A stretch of 64,000 bases of DNA from Acidisarcina polymorpha (GTDB lineage Bacteria; Acidobacteriota; Terriglobia; Terriglobales; Acidobacteriaceae). This document shows, piece by piece, positions 1-9,322 of the stretch (within the stretch, counting starts at the first letter, position 1; each line of letters starts with the position of its first letter). A program made the translations under genes and the position numbers. Location of the stretch: positions 6,070,116 to 6,134,115 of the forward strand of contig NZ_CP030840.1 of NCBI RefSeq assembly GCF_003330725.1, in the 5' to 3' direction. The notes under the pieces are model-generated. The model ran no database searches, was not told where the DNA came from, and saw only the letters and a list, made by a program, of their open reading frames with translations.

Positions 1-2
1 GG

Positions 3-1409
3 AACAATATTCAGCAATTCATGCCGCCGGCGTTCAACCTCGAAGCCCATGAGGTTCCCATCGTCGACCCCGCTTCCGATACTTACGCCGCCGCTGGCCC
101 CTACAACTGGCGAGGCTTGTTTGCCCAGTCGCTCTTCTTTAATGTGGTGGAAAATACCTTCCGTTCGGCCAGCGACGACCAGATCCGCAATATGCTTGCG
201 CACAAGCCTTTCTGGCACGACTGGCTCGCTTCCACCAAGCAGTTCAACATGCGTCGTTGGAATGACGGAGATGACTTTCTGGTCAACTACGTCGGCCACC
301 CTATGCAGGGCGCCGTCAGCGGCTTCATCGAAATACAAAATGATCCGGTGGGGCGGCAGCTTGAAATTGGAGCGAACCGCGCGTATTGGAAGAGTCGCTT
401 CCAGGCTCTAGTCTGGGCCACCCTCTACAGTGCTCATTCCGAGATCAGTCCGATCGGCGAAGCCGGCATCGGCAATGAAGGCGGCTGGACGTATCCGATC
501 GTCTGCAAGCAGAAGGGGTGTCAAAGTTGGCACCCTGGGATCCACTACACCAACAACACGGGATGGGTGGATTTCACAATCACACCCACCGTCGGCACGC
601 TGTGGCTGATTGCCGAAGACACCCTGGATCGCTATATCAGTGACCGCATCCAGGTAGGCGACCGCTTCAATCTGATGTACATGTTCCTTCGCGGCGCTCT
701 GAACCCCAGCCGCTCGATGGCAAACGCCATGAGGTTTAAGGCGCCCTGGTATCGTGACTTTCAGCACGATCCCGAAATTGAGGACTCTTACGCGGTCCAT
801 TTACAGCCAACCGAGGAAGAAATCGTCGAAGCCGGACCACTGCGCAGGATCTCAATTGCCCCCAACGTGCACACGATGCCATTTGGAAGCCCTGGAGATC
901 CTTGTGTGCTTTGCTTTGGGGAGCCCGGCCTCGGCATCGGCGTAGACATCGCGTTCAGCCGTTGGCTCAGCGCCAGCTTCGCCGCCGACCGCCAAGGAGG
1001 TCTTATTCCCAAGCGGTCCGTAGCCACGGCCTCAACGACCAGCTACGGGTTCGGATTGAGGCTAGTTCATGAGGGACGTACCGGCAGTCTGTCCTTCGCC
1101 GTGCGCCCCGGCCTGATAACCGATGTTACGGTTCTTCCCCTGGAACTCGATCCCATGCGGAACACTTACTTCCATCCAGTACAGACGGAAAACCGCGCTG
1201 CCGTTTCCCTGATGCTGTCGAACGACTATAAGATTTCAAGGGCGCTGGCAGTAAGGTATTCGGTAGAAGATACCATTGTCCGCTATCGCAATGCGGTTCA
1301 GGATCCACCCGGCGTTGGCAAACCGCCTTACCTTAGTTGGCTCTCTAAAGACGAATACACCAACAAAAGCAACTGGAGCTGCCAGGCAGGGCCGGTTTTT
1401 CATTTTTAG
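3..1409 (+). CDS. Hypothetical envelope protein, 5' end outside window
   Basis: I do not firmly recognise this protein. The frame is open to the first bases of the window without a stop, so the gene starts upstream and the first internal ATG (21) is probably not the true start. The visible part is rich in Trp, Tyr and Phe. A segment around residues 90-115 (motif VGHPMQGAVSGF) followed by a WKSRFQALVWATLYS stretch resembles DUF3943-type membrane-associated proteins. The C-terminal half alternates polar and aromatic residues and ends in Phe (VFHF), as outer-membrane beta-barrels often do. An outer-membrane location is an inference. It converges on the sugar isomerase gene with a 45-base gap. 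Confidence 0.6.
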   Translation, partial: NNIQQFMPPAFNLEAHEVPIVDPASDTYAAAGPYNWRGLFAQSLFFNVVENTFRSASDDQIRNMLAHKPFWHDWLASTKQFNMRRWNDGDDFLVNYVGHPMQGAVSGFIEIQNDPVGRQLEIGANRAYWKSRFQALVWATLYSAHSEISPIGEAGIGNEGGWTYPIVCKQKGCQSWHPGIHYTNNTGWVDFTITPTVGTLWLIAEDTLDRYISDRIQVGDRFNLMYMFLRGALNPSRSMANAMRFKAPWYRDFQHDPEIEDSYAVHLQPTEEEIVEAGPLRRISIAPNVHTMPFGSPGDPCVLCFGEPGLGIGVDIAFSRWLSASFAADRQGGLIPKRSVATASTTSYGFGLRLVHEGRTGSLSFAVRPGLITDVTVLPLELDPMRNTYFHPVQTENRAAVSLMLSNDYKISRALAVRYSVEDTIVRYRNAVQDPPGVGKPPYLSWLSKDEYTNKSNWSCQAGPVFHF

Positions 1410-1454
1410 CCGGCTGAAGCTTCGTAGGCGGCTCGAGATCGCTCGCCTGGAAAG

Positions 1455-2903
1455 CTAACAAACGCGCACACATTCAATACCGAGGAGACGCGCAACCTTA
1501 TGTAATTGCTTGAAGCGGTGACCAATGCCAATAGCGCAATGGTGCGCTGGACCTTGTGCGTTCCATTCCTCTAGAAAACGCCGGCTCCCGATTGAAAAAC
1601 GATACCGGCTGTTCGTGTTGCCGATTTCAAGAATCGGTCCCGCGACGGACTCTCCCTCCGCCACGACCAGCTTGAGCGAGCCTTTTCCGTCTTCAGCAAC
1701 CGACAGCAGGGTAACAGGCCCATGCCTGACCGACATCTCGATGGACAATCCGCTACCGACTTTGCCGTGATAGACGCCTAGAGGACGCAACTTTGGCTTA
1801 CCGTCCGCGATGGCAATATGGCTAGGCCCATCATGTCCCATGAGCACAACGTCATCCAAGAAGTCATTGGCGTAGTACTCGGAAAACGAACCGCCCGCCC
1901 CGAGACAATCAAGGATCTTCATGGCTTGAACGTTCTTGATCTCGAGCTCGCCCGCAACCGGAATGCCGCGTCCGGTAAGCAGGCTGTTGCCGACGATGAT
2001 TGAGCTTATAGAGTCTTCGTTTTCGGGAATACCCACACCCTTGTAGTAGTAAGCGAGTGAGCCTAAACGATAATCTTCAACCAGCTTGTCGAGCGCGAGA
2101 GAAGTGCGCGCAGCACGTTCAAGCTCGATCAAGGAGCAATCCGGCTGTACTTCGAATGCCCGCTGAATCTCAGCGACTCGACCGGCAATTGCATCGGCGC
2201 AAACCGCCCTCCGGCGTGCCGAAAGCTCGTCTACCTCGACAATCTCGATATGTGTGCCGAAGACCCCAGATTGCAAGGTCATGTCCGCATAAATATCGAG
2301 CATTCCGCTGTAGTAGTGTCCCATGACCCCCAGGCGATTGTGTTCCATCTGATGGACTACCCTTGAGGCCGCGAGCCAGTCTCGGACTTCCTCCCATGCC
2401 TCGTCTCCATCAGCCAACATCCCTGTGACTTGATGAAAAGGAATTTCACAGCGGCGAAAGACATTCGCGATCTCGGGCACCGAACAGGACTGGCAATGGG
2501 CAAGCCACTCCCCGGTCATCTGGGTGCGATCTTTCATCTGGTTGAATGCGGCATAATCGATCGCCGCCAGCGGCGAAAGATTCAAGAGGATGACCGGAGC
2601 CTTTGAGCGACGCACCACCGGAAGCACGGTGGAGGAGAGTGCGTACGTAGCGACATGAAGGAAGATTAGGTCGACATCATGCTGGCGGAATGCGTGGCCT
2701 GCGGCGACCGCCTTCTCCGAGGTGTCGATCATCCCGAGGTTGAGGACCAGAACCCCCGAAGACTCTAGACGGCTCGCAATCTCTCGGTTGTAACCCGCCA
2801 GCCGATCGCGAAGTCCCGGGAACTGGTTCCAATAAGTCTCCAGACCGATGCTGAAGAGACCAACTCGATGACTCTGGCTAATTTCGCCTGGAATGAAGTC
2901 CAT
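1455..2903 (-). CDS. L-arabinose/L-fucose isomerase-family sugar isomerase
   Basis: The 482-residue protein has the AraA/FucI fold layout, with a Rossmann-like N-terminal half and a C-terminal isomerase domain. All four residues used by E. coli AraA appear to be kept: Glu319 in AGELEI, Glu342 in SFSEYY, His357 in MGHDG and the His454-His455 pair in PAHHC. That supports a metal-dependent aldose-ketose isomerase rather than a degenerate relative. The substrate cannot be read from the sequence. Beside two rhamnosidases, a deoxyhexose or pentose such as L-rhamnose, L-fucose or L-arabinose is plausible. There is no signal peptide, so it is cytoplasmic. It lies 110 bases downstream of the first GH106 gene on the same strand. 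Confidence 0.8.
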   Translation of the reverse strand: MDFIPGEISQSHRVGLFSIGLETYWNQFPGLRDRLAGYNREIASRLESSGVLVLNLGMIDTSEKAVAAGHAFRQHDVDLIFLHVATYALSSTVLPVVRRSKAPVILLNLSPLAAIDYAAFNQMKDRTQMTGEWLAHCQSCSVPEIANVFRRCEIPFHQVTGMLADGDEAWEEVRDWLAASRVVHQMEHNRLGVMGHYYSGMLDIYADMTLQSGVFGTHIEIVEVDELSARRRAVCADAIAGRVAEIQRAFEVQPDCSLIELERAARTSLALDKLVEDYRLGSLAYYYKGVGIPENEDSISSIIVGNSLLTGRGIPVAGELEIKNVQAMKILDCLGAGGSFSEYYANDFLDDVVLMGHDGPSHIAIADGKPKLRPLGVYHGKVGSGLSIEMSVRHGPVTLLSVAEDGKGSLKLVVAEGESVAGPILEIGNTNSRYRFSIGSRRFLEEWNAQGPAHHCAIGIGHRFKQLHKVARLLGIECVRVC

Positions 2904-3013
2904 GCTCTGAGCTCATGAGAGATGTCGATCCTTACTAACTTACACGCGGCTAAAGGCAGGAGCAGTTCCTGAGTTCCTGCCTTAGTCGTTCATGTCGCAT
3001 CGCTGGTGAGATT

Positions 3014-6000
3014 CTATTGCTTCATTGCCGACGATATCCGCACTGGTCCTAGTAATCCAGAGGCCAGCAACGGCGAGTTCGCCTTATAAGGATGGATTAC
3101 GGTGAAGGTGTATTTCTGGGCATTCGGCTGCTGGTCCCCGATGAGCCGGTTGACCCAGGCGTTGGTGACTTGGATGGAGATTTGGTTAGCGCCCGGCTTG
3201 AGCGCGCTGGTTGCGTCAACCCGGTAAGGCGCATGCCACACGGTTCCCAACTGTTTCCCATTCACCGTAACGACAGCAAGGTTCTTCACATCGCCTAGGT
3301 CAATCCAAAGCTGAGCGCCAGGCTTGAACCAGTCAGCGGATGCATTCACCGTCTGGGTATAAGTTCCATTCCCGGAGAAATACTTGACGCCATCGTTGCT
3401 GCTCTCGCTCCAGGAAGCGAGCTTCTCCATGGTGATCGACGCCGGAGCTCCGCGGTCGGGCTGGAAGCTGACCGTCCACGGACCGTCAATCGTTGCAAGG
3501 TCGGTCATCGCCGGTTTTGGAAGGGTTCGCGTGGATCCATCCGCCGGTTTGCGGAAGACGACAAACACCGTACCCCAGGGCTCGAGGTGAAGCGGCACGG
3601 TCGTGTGGCCATCGGCAATTTTGTAGGACGCCGGCTCCGAATCGCCGCTCTCTCCGTGCCAGAGTTCCGCTTCCTTGCCGGTCACGCGGAAGGTGGCATC
3701 GACTGTTTCGTCTCTGTCGTTGCGGTTGTCGATGTAATAAAGGTCGCCGTCCGCAAGCTTACGATGAACAAACAGGATATTCGTATCGCTCTCCGGCTTG
3801 GAATAATCGAAATCGGGCGGCAGCTTCATCGCTGTTACCGCGTCGGTCAGCGACATTCCGGCATAGACCTTTCCCTTGCCCACCGTGCGGATGCCGCTGC
3901 CTGTGCCCCAAAGTTCTGCAGCGATGCTGTTGAACTCCTTAGGGTCATCCGCGAGACTGGGCGTATCGACAGGCTTCGCGCCGGCGACGATGGCGCCACT
4001 CTTCACCAGATCGCGAATGCTGCGCAACACCGGCAACGACATGTGAACGCTATATGGATCGAGCGCCAGCAGCTTGTAACTCATTCCGCTGGCAGTCGTG
4101 ATGTTGCCGTCTTGCACCTTGAACATATGGATCAATGCATCGGCATTCACGTAGTCGAAGCCGTAGCCCGCCGGTACATCCGGTGATTTCTTGTCGAAGA
4201 TTGCGGTGACGTTCGAATCTTCTCCATAAAAGTAAAGGATGTCCGCGCCGAAATGCCCCTGTTGCAGCAGGTAAGAGCTTCGGGCCAGATAGTTGACCCA
4301 TGGACCAGCCTCCTCCGCCCAGGTCTCATTCCGAGTGAACCATTGACCGAAGGGTCCAAGGCCAAGTCCAGGGACCTTGCCGACCAACGGCTGGTGCACG
4401 GAGCAGTGGATGACGAAGCGATTGATACCCTCAGCCATTTCCTTGTCGGCCGTCGGCTTGAGCGTTGCCGGGGACCACGCCCAGGGTGCCGCCGCTGCCG
4501 TCATCGACTCCGCTGCCGCAAGATTCTGACCATAAATATGACCTACCGAGGCGGATTCGCGATCATCGGCGTTATAGCCATATTGCTCCTTGTTCACGCC
4601 CGGGGTTTGCGTCCACATGGCGCTCATTGGAACTTCATTGAGCTTCTTGACCTCCATGCCATCAGCGATGAGTGCCCGGCCGCTTTCGTGCGACTCGCCA
4701 TAGTGCCCCATGCCCCGCGCCTTCAACGAGGCTTCGACCTGGCCATAATGCTCATCGGCAATTAAGTCGGCGATCGTCTTGCGCAGGTCCCACAGAAATC
4801 TGTCGCTCGCCTCGGCACTCTCGACCACTCTTCCGGTGAGCACTGGCATCCACGGCACTGGATCGTAGCCGCGCCGCTTCTTGAACTCGGCGATCATGTC
4901 GTCGGTCCAGTTCTGCGCACCCGCCTCCCAGCTATCGGTGATCACGAACTTCACACCCTTCGAGCCCATCCAGTCCGCGCCTACGGCGCTCTTGTAGTTG
5001 TCCAGATAATGGTCGAGGTAGTTCTTCACGTAGGACCGGTTCAGCTTGTCGACCTCGAGGCCGGTCGCCTCCGCAGTCGCCGGATGATTGGTAATCCCCA
5101 GCAACGAATAGCCAAATCGAAGCACTACCCACTTACCCGCTGGCGGCGTCCACTCTAGTGTGCCGTCCGGATGCATCTTCGAGGTGAGGTCGACTACATC
5201 TGATTTCGAAACCACATCGGCCGCAGGCACCGGAGCGGTTGCGAACTGATAGAGATCCGGCACCGGCACAAACGCTGCTTTCTCTTCGAACCGGTTCACC
5301 CGCGCGCCGCTGTGCAGAACCAACTCGGCAATCTCGTAGTCAGTTGGTGGAGGGCCGAGTTTCATACCGAGAGATGCCGGATCCATATCGCCCATCCAGG
5401 GCGGCCGCGGCGGCGGCGGGCTGCGCTTGAAGGTCACTCGAAAGTACCTGGCAGTCACGGGAGAAAACGAGAGGGTATGCTCAGGCGCGCCGCTCCCTGG
5501 GAGCGCAACGATCTGATGGAAGTTCTGCCCATCGTCACTCGCTTCGAGCGCCTTATCTGGGGCAGAAAGGCCTGAGATCAGCGACTCGATCTCGCCTGGA
5601 TCCTTGGTCACGATGGTGACCGCCCGGATCGTTTGCGGTTGCGGGAAGTCGTACTGAATCCACGAATTCTTGCCCTCTTCCGGGATTGGCAGTTTCGCGG
5701 TTTTGTCTAAATCTCCGTCGCTGAGCAACGTCAAATCGGGGCTGCCCGCGCTAACGGTTAGCTTGGCATGAAGCGATTCGGCGTCAGCATCAGATGCCGG
5801 CACTCGGTAGGCAATCACCGCTGAGTCGGCATAAAACTGCGGGGTGGATTGTGATCCGTCCGGGGCCGGAAGCATGTCGTGGACCGCGAGATTTTGGAAA
5901 GCACCGGTATTGGATGGCGGCTTGGCCAGTGTTCCGGTAAACGGAGTGCCGCCCTCGACCTTCGTCTCACTCCAGACGTATTTCTTCATGCCTTGCGAAG

Positions 6001-6433
6001 CTGGGACCCAGGGGCCGCCAGTCTCGCTCCACCCCGGCGATCCGGCAATCGCTTCTTCGAGGCCGAGTTGATCGGCGAGCTTGGTGGCATAAAGAAATGT
6101 CTGCTTCCACTCCGGCGTCATATACGCCAGCCGATGTTCGACCACCTGCGGAGTTCCCAGAGCTGCATCGAAGTTCTGAAAGCCCCCCAATCCGACGCGA
6201 TGCATCCACTCAAGATCGAGCTTGATACCCTCTTCGGTAATATTGCCGTTCATCCAGTGCCACCATACGCGCGGGCGGGCGCCGTTGGGCGGATTCTCAA
6301 AGCCGCTCTTCAGCGGATCCTGGGTGCTCTGCGCCAAAGCCAGCGTGCCGGCCAGCAGCAGCGTGGTGGCGATCATGCTCTTCGATCGAGAACGAGTGAA
6401 TACCGGACCGGTGAATTTTGTGTTTTGCTTCAT
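3014..6433 (-). CDS. GH106-type alpha-L-rhamnosidase, copy 1
   Basis: This is a secreted glycoside hydrolase of about 1139 residues. After a signal peptide (hydrophobic stretch near residues 20-34) comes RPRVWWHWMNGNIT, the hallmark start of GH106-like enzymes, then the catalytic TIM barrel. The C-terminus is a beta-sandwich galactose-binding-like module ending with NRLIGDQQPNAQKYTF and SGLLGPVR. GH106 enzymes remove terminal alpha-L-rhamnose from pectin side chains and glycosides. I chose the ATG at 6433 because the signal peptide follows it; the longer frame to 6472 adds 13 residues without an obvious ribosome site. It is paralogous to the gene at 14434-17937, and the isomerase gene follows it. 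Confidence 0.87.
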   Translation of the reverse strand: MKQNTKFTGPVFTRSRSKSMIATTLLLAGTLALAQSTQDPLKSGFENPPNGARPRVWWHWMNGNITEEGIKLDLEWMHRVGLGGFQNFDAALGTPQVVEHRLAYMTPEWKQTFLYATKLADQLGLEEAIAGSPGWSETGGPWVPASQGMKKYVWSETKVEGGTPFTGTLAKPPSNTGAFQNLAVHDMLPAPDGSQSTPQFYADSAVIAYRVPASDADAESLHAKLTVSAGSPDLTLLSDGDLDKTAKLPIPEEGKNSWIQYDFPQPQTIRAVTIVTKDPGEIESLISGLSAPDKALEASDDGQNFHQIVALPGSGAPEHTLSFSPVTARYFRVTFKRSPPPPRPPWMGDMDPASLGMKLGPPPTDYEIAELVLHSGARVNRFEEKAAFVPVPDLYQFATAPVPAADVVSKSDVVDLTSKMHPDGTLEWTPPAGKWVVLRFGYSLLGITNHPATAEATGLEVDKLNRSYVKNYLDHYLDNYKSAVGADWMGSKGVKFVITDSWEAGAQNWTDDMIAEFKKRRGYDPVPWMPVLTGRVVESAEASDRFLWDLRKTIADLIADEHYGQVEASLKARGMGHYGESHESGRALIADGMEVKKLNEVPMSAMWTQTPGVNKEQYGYNADDRESASVGHIYGQNLAAAESMTAAAAPWAWSPATLKPTADKEMAEGINRFVIHCSVHQPLVGKVPGLGLGPFGQWFTRNETWAEEAGPWVNYLARSSYLLQQGHFGADILYFYGEDSNVTAIFDKKSPDVPAGYGFDYVNADALIHMFKVQDGNITTASGMSYKLLALDPYSVHMSLPVLRSIRDLVKSGAIVAGAKPVDTPSLADDPKEFNSIAAELWGTGSGIRTVGKGKVYAGMSLTDAVTAMKLPPDFDYSKPESDTNILFVHRKLADGDLYYIDNRNDRDETVDATFRVTGKEAELWHGESGDSEPASYKIADGHTTVPLHLEPWGTVFVVFRKPADGSTRTLPKPAMTDLATIDGPWTVSFQPDRGAPASITMEKLASWSESSNDGVKYFSGNGTYTQTVNASADWFKPGAQLWIDLGDVKNLAVVTVNGKQLGTVWHAPYRVDATSALKPGANQISIQVTNAWVNRLIGDQQPNAQKYTFTVIHPYKANSPLLASGLLGPVRISSAMKQ

Positions 6434-6637
6434 CTCGAAGTGCATTCTCCTGGTAAGCGCCCTTGTCGCCACAATGGTTTGGCAGAGCTTTTCGAAATAA
6501 TCTGGTAGCGCGGAGGATCATAGCATGAAGAACATCATTCGATACAGAAATAATTCTCTATTGAATCCTTGAGTCCCCGGCACTACATTCTTCTAGTTGC
6601 TCTTCGAACGCATCCCCTTAGCAAACGAGAGATTGAG
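6434..6637. promoter_or_regulatory. Divergent promoter region with ATACA-core motif
   Basis: This 204-base spacer separates the divergent GH106 and amidohydrolase genes, so it must hold promoters for both. I see no clear sigma70 pair. TTCGATACAGAA at 6538-6549 resembles (9 of 12) a TCCGATACAAAG-type sequence found upstream of the second GH106 gene, making it a candidate shared operator. Confidence 0.25.
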
Positions 6638-7600
6638 ATGAACCGGCGTGATCTGATCAAGATGTCAATCGGCAGTGCAGCCAGCTTTGTCATGCCGAGG
6701 TGCGTACTCTCCGCAACTTCGCCGATACCCATCGTCGATGCCCACATTCATCTGTTCGATACCACGCGTGCCGAGGGTGTACCCTGGCCTGAGAAGAGTG
6801 ACACCGCACTCTACCGGCCGGCGCTTCCTGCTCGCTACAAGACCGTCACCGAAGGGCTTGGGGTCGTAGCCGCTATTGCTATCGAAGCCAGTCCGCTTGC
6901 CTCCGACAACGATTGGCTGCTCGGCATCGCCGCCGCCAACCCCATCATTGTGGGAGTTGTCGGCGACCTCATCCCCGGAGATCCGGGATACTTCAACGAC
7001 CTTGACCGGCTTCATGCAAATCCTCTCTTTCTCGGCATTCGCTACGGAAACCTCTGGAAACGGAACCTGCTCATGGATCTGCAGAAGCCCGGATTTCTCG
7101 CTGGCTTGAAGAGGCTTGCCGAGGCCAATCTAGTTCTTGAAAGTGCCAACCCGGACCTGGATCTACTTCGAGCTTTATCGACCATTGCCGACCATCTTCC
7201 CGATCTAAGGATCGTCATCGATCATCTTCCCAATGCAACTCAACCGCGTGAACAGAGTGGTCGCAATGAATACTGGGTCGTACTCCGTCACCTCGCTGCT
7301 CACCCGAGCGTCTATGTGAAGCTGTCTGAAATCCCCGCCATTGTGAATGGCCGCCTAGTCACTGCTCCCAGCCACTACAAGCCGGGACTCGACGCGCTGT
7401 GGAACATCTTCGGTGAGGACCATGTCTTCTTCGGCAGCGACTGGCCCAACAGCGATCACGTAGCCACTTACCGCGACACGCTGGGCATCGTCCGTAGTTA
7501 CATCTCGCAGCGGAGCGCGTCTGCACAGGAGAAGTACTTCTGGAGGAACTCCATCGCTGCGTATCGTTGGCAACGGCGCCTCCCGAGCCAGCCAGCCTGA
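6638..7600 (+). CDS. Secreted amidohydrolase-2 family protein (sugar-lactonase-like)
   Basis: The 320-residue protein begins MNRRDLIKMSIGSAASF, a twin-arginine-like leader (Arg3-Arg4), so export by Tat is likely. The TIM-barrel amidohydrolase motifs are visible: DAHIH (His36, His38), a Lys at 228 in VYVKLS, His196 in IDHLP and Asp268 in FGSDWP. This matches COG3618, which includes L-fuconolactonase and L-rhamnono-lactonase-type enzymes. Hydrolysis of a sugar lactone is a reasonable guess given the rhamnosidase neighbours, but many COG3618 members act on other substrates. ATG 6638 is chosen because it starts the Tat leader and has a GAGAG-type site upstream. The longer frame begins with TTG at 6569. 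Confidence 0.75.
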   Translation: MNRRDLIKMSIGSAASFVMPRCVLSATSPIPIVDAHIHLFDTTRAEGVPWPEKSDTALYRPALPARYKTVTEGLGVVAAIAIEASPLASDNDWLLGIAAANPIIVGVVGDLIPGDPGYFNDLDRLHANPLFLGIRYGNLWKRNLLMDLQKPGFLAGLKRLAEANLVLESANPDLDLLRALSTIADHLPDLRIVIDHLPNATQPREQSGRNEYWVVLRHLAAHPSVYVKLSEIPAIVNGRLVTAPSHYKPGLDALWNIFGEDHVFFGSDWPNSDHVATYRDTLGIVRSYISQRSASAQEKYFWRNSIAAYRWQRRLPSQPA

Positions 7601-7631
7601 GCGCATAGCCGTTTCTTCATCTGACTAAGAT

Positions 7632-9167
7632 TCATGGCCAGCTGACGAGAGTGACAGAAAAGGGAGACACTTTCAGAGCATCTCCATTTTGGCTGGATGT
7701 GCGGGCTGGACCATCCCCACTCGCCTCATCGACCGTCGCGAGCGTTACACTCTGCGTCCCAGCCGGCAAGTGGACATCGAGGCTGCGGTTTAGCTTGTTG
7801 ATGAGCAGTAGCTTCTTGCCGGAAGGTGTCACAAATCCTTGCGCCGAGATGTCGGTGCTATCTTGCCCAAGCTTGGTCTCTACCAGCTTGTCACCAGGAT
7901 GTAAGTTATCTTTGATTAACTTCAACACCCAGTAACGCGCATTCGGTTTGCCATTCGTCCAATCCATCATCGAAACACTTGGAAATTGGGATGGATAACC
8001 CACTAGCTGCGACTCTCCTATGACGTCGATGCCCATTTTCGCCAACTCGATGTAGAGGTAGGCATATAGCGCTCCTGCTCCCGCCCAATAGGCGCTGGGA
8101 ATCCGATTGGGAAGCGCCTTCGATGCCGCAATCTCCAGGCCGTCCGTAGGCAGGATAATTCCGAGCTCATCCGTATCCGTCTTGGTTTCTGGAGTGAGCC
8201 GCTTGCGAATGGCTTCAATGTACCTGGTGGTCGCAAGGAATCGGTCTGCCTGGTCGAAGAAGGTGTACTGCCAGTCATTGATATCTTGATCCAGACTCGG
8301 CGTTGCGTAGAAATGGTAGGACACATAGTCGAGCGGAATGCCCGGTTTATGGTGTCTCGGATCAAGAAAATATTCAAACCATTTCGGATCGTTCGAAGGT
8401 TGGGCAAGCGCTAAGCCCACGAATTTCGTATCCGGGCTAACCGCATGAATCGCACTTACGATTGCGTCATATCGCTGCGTATAGCTCTCGGGAGTGGTCG
8501 AGTGCTCGAAGTCTACCTCGTTAAGAACCTCCCAGTAAGGAAAGCTATAATGGTAGCCCGAGGTATGCCGTTTACCGTTTTCATCCGTGAATCCGCCTTT
8601 GGTATACCAACTCACCAGACGAGCGAAGTAGTCCCCGACCTCTTTCCCGGAAGGGTCATTCAACTCAGTTCCCTGGGTATAAGTCCAGAAAACCTGATCC
8701 GGATCCGCAGGATACACAACCGGTTTCTCTGTCTTGAAAAGCCAGGCAGGTATCGTGCTGAAATTCATGATCGTGCTGTGACCGTCAGTAGCGTTCAGGA
8801 AGTCCTTGGTCATCGGATCGATCAACGAGAAATCCCAAGACGTCTTGTCCTTCGTAGGGGCGTCCAATTCCGCAACAGCGAGCTTGGGATAAGGTTCCCA
8901 GGGAACGTATCGCACGTAGTCGGCGCCCAAATCCTTGAGTGCCTGGAAAGAACCGTCGTGGATAGGCGATCCCTGCCGCAGCATTGGATTCACAACGACC
9001 TGCAAGGTCGGCGTCGACTTGGAAACTGAAATCGTCTTACCCCAGTCAACACTGATCGTGTCGGCAGCAGTTGGAGTCTGAGCATTGGCAATAACACCGC
9101 TGAAACAAACTGCTGCAAGAGCCATTAGTAGGCTTGTATTCTGTTTTCGCTGTTGGGCGATTTGCAT
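7632..9167 (-). CDS. Secreted GH39-like glycoside hydrolase (clan GH-A)
   Basis: This is a 511-residue secreted hydrolase. Residues 1-30 from the chosen ATG form a signal peptide ending near ANAQ. A TIM-barrel domain follows with VRYVPWEPYPK and the sequence PYWEVLNEVDFE, where Asn216-Glu217 is the clan GH-A acid/base pair. The C-terminus is a short beta-sandwich (KKLLLINKLN) typical of GH39 and GH51 relatives. Family GH39 holds beta-xylosidases and alpha-L-iduronidases, but many acidobacterial members are uncharacterised, so the sugar is unknown. I start at 9167, where the leader begins. The longer frame to 9215 adds a charged stretch unlike a signal peptide. It converges with the amidohydrolase gene. 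Confidence 0.75.
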   Translation of the reverse strand: MQIAQQRKQNTSLLMALAAVCFSGVIANAQTPTAADTISVDWGKTISVSKSTPTLQVVVNPMLRQGSPIHDGSFQALKDLGADYVRYVPWEPYPKLAVAELDAPTKDKTSWDFSLIDPMTKDFLNATDGHSTIMNFSTIPAWLFKTEKPVVYPADPDQVFWTYTQGTELNDPSGKEVGDYFARLVSWYTKGGFTDENGKRHTSGYHYSFPYWEVLNEVDFEHSTTPESYTQRYDAIVSAIHAVSPDTKFVGLALAQPSNDPKWFEYFLDPRHHKPGIPLDYVSYHFYATPSLDQDINDWQYTFFDQADRFLATTRYIEAIRKRLTPETKTDTDELGIILPTDGLEIAASKALPNRIPSAYWAGAGALYAYLYIELAKMGIDVIGESQLVGYPSQFPSVSMMDWTNGKPNARYWVLKLIKDNLHPGDKLVETKLGQDSTDISAQGFVTPSGKKLLLINKLNRSLDVHLPAGTQSVTLATVDEASGDGPARTSSQNGDALKVSPFSVTLVSWP

Positions 9168-9322
9168 AAAATACCGATATCCGAATCGACTCGTTTGCCC
9201 CGCATTTCTCTTCACGATGGCTCCATGGGATAACGCTTTCGCTGATCTTTTAAATAGGATTGTTCAGTGCAGCAGAGTCACGCCGTATTCGACAGAGACG
9301 GAGCTGTAACCGATGAACGACT

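Noticed and set aside
1410-1454. Possible terminator between the first gene and the isomerase gene
   Set aside because: Only a 5-base AGGCG/CGCCT stem around a 13-base loop; too weak to call.
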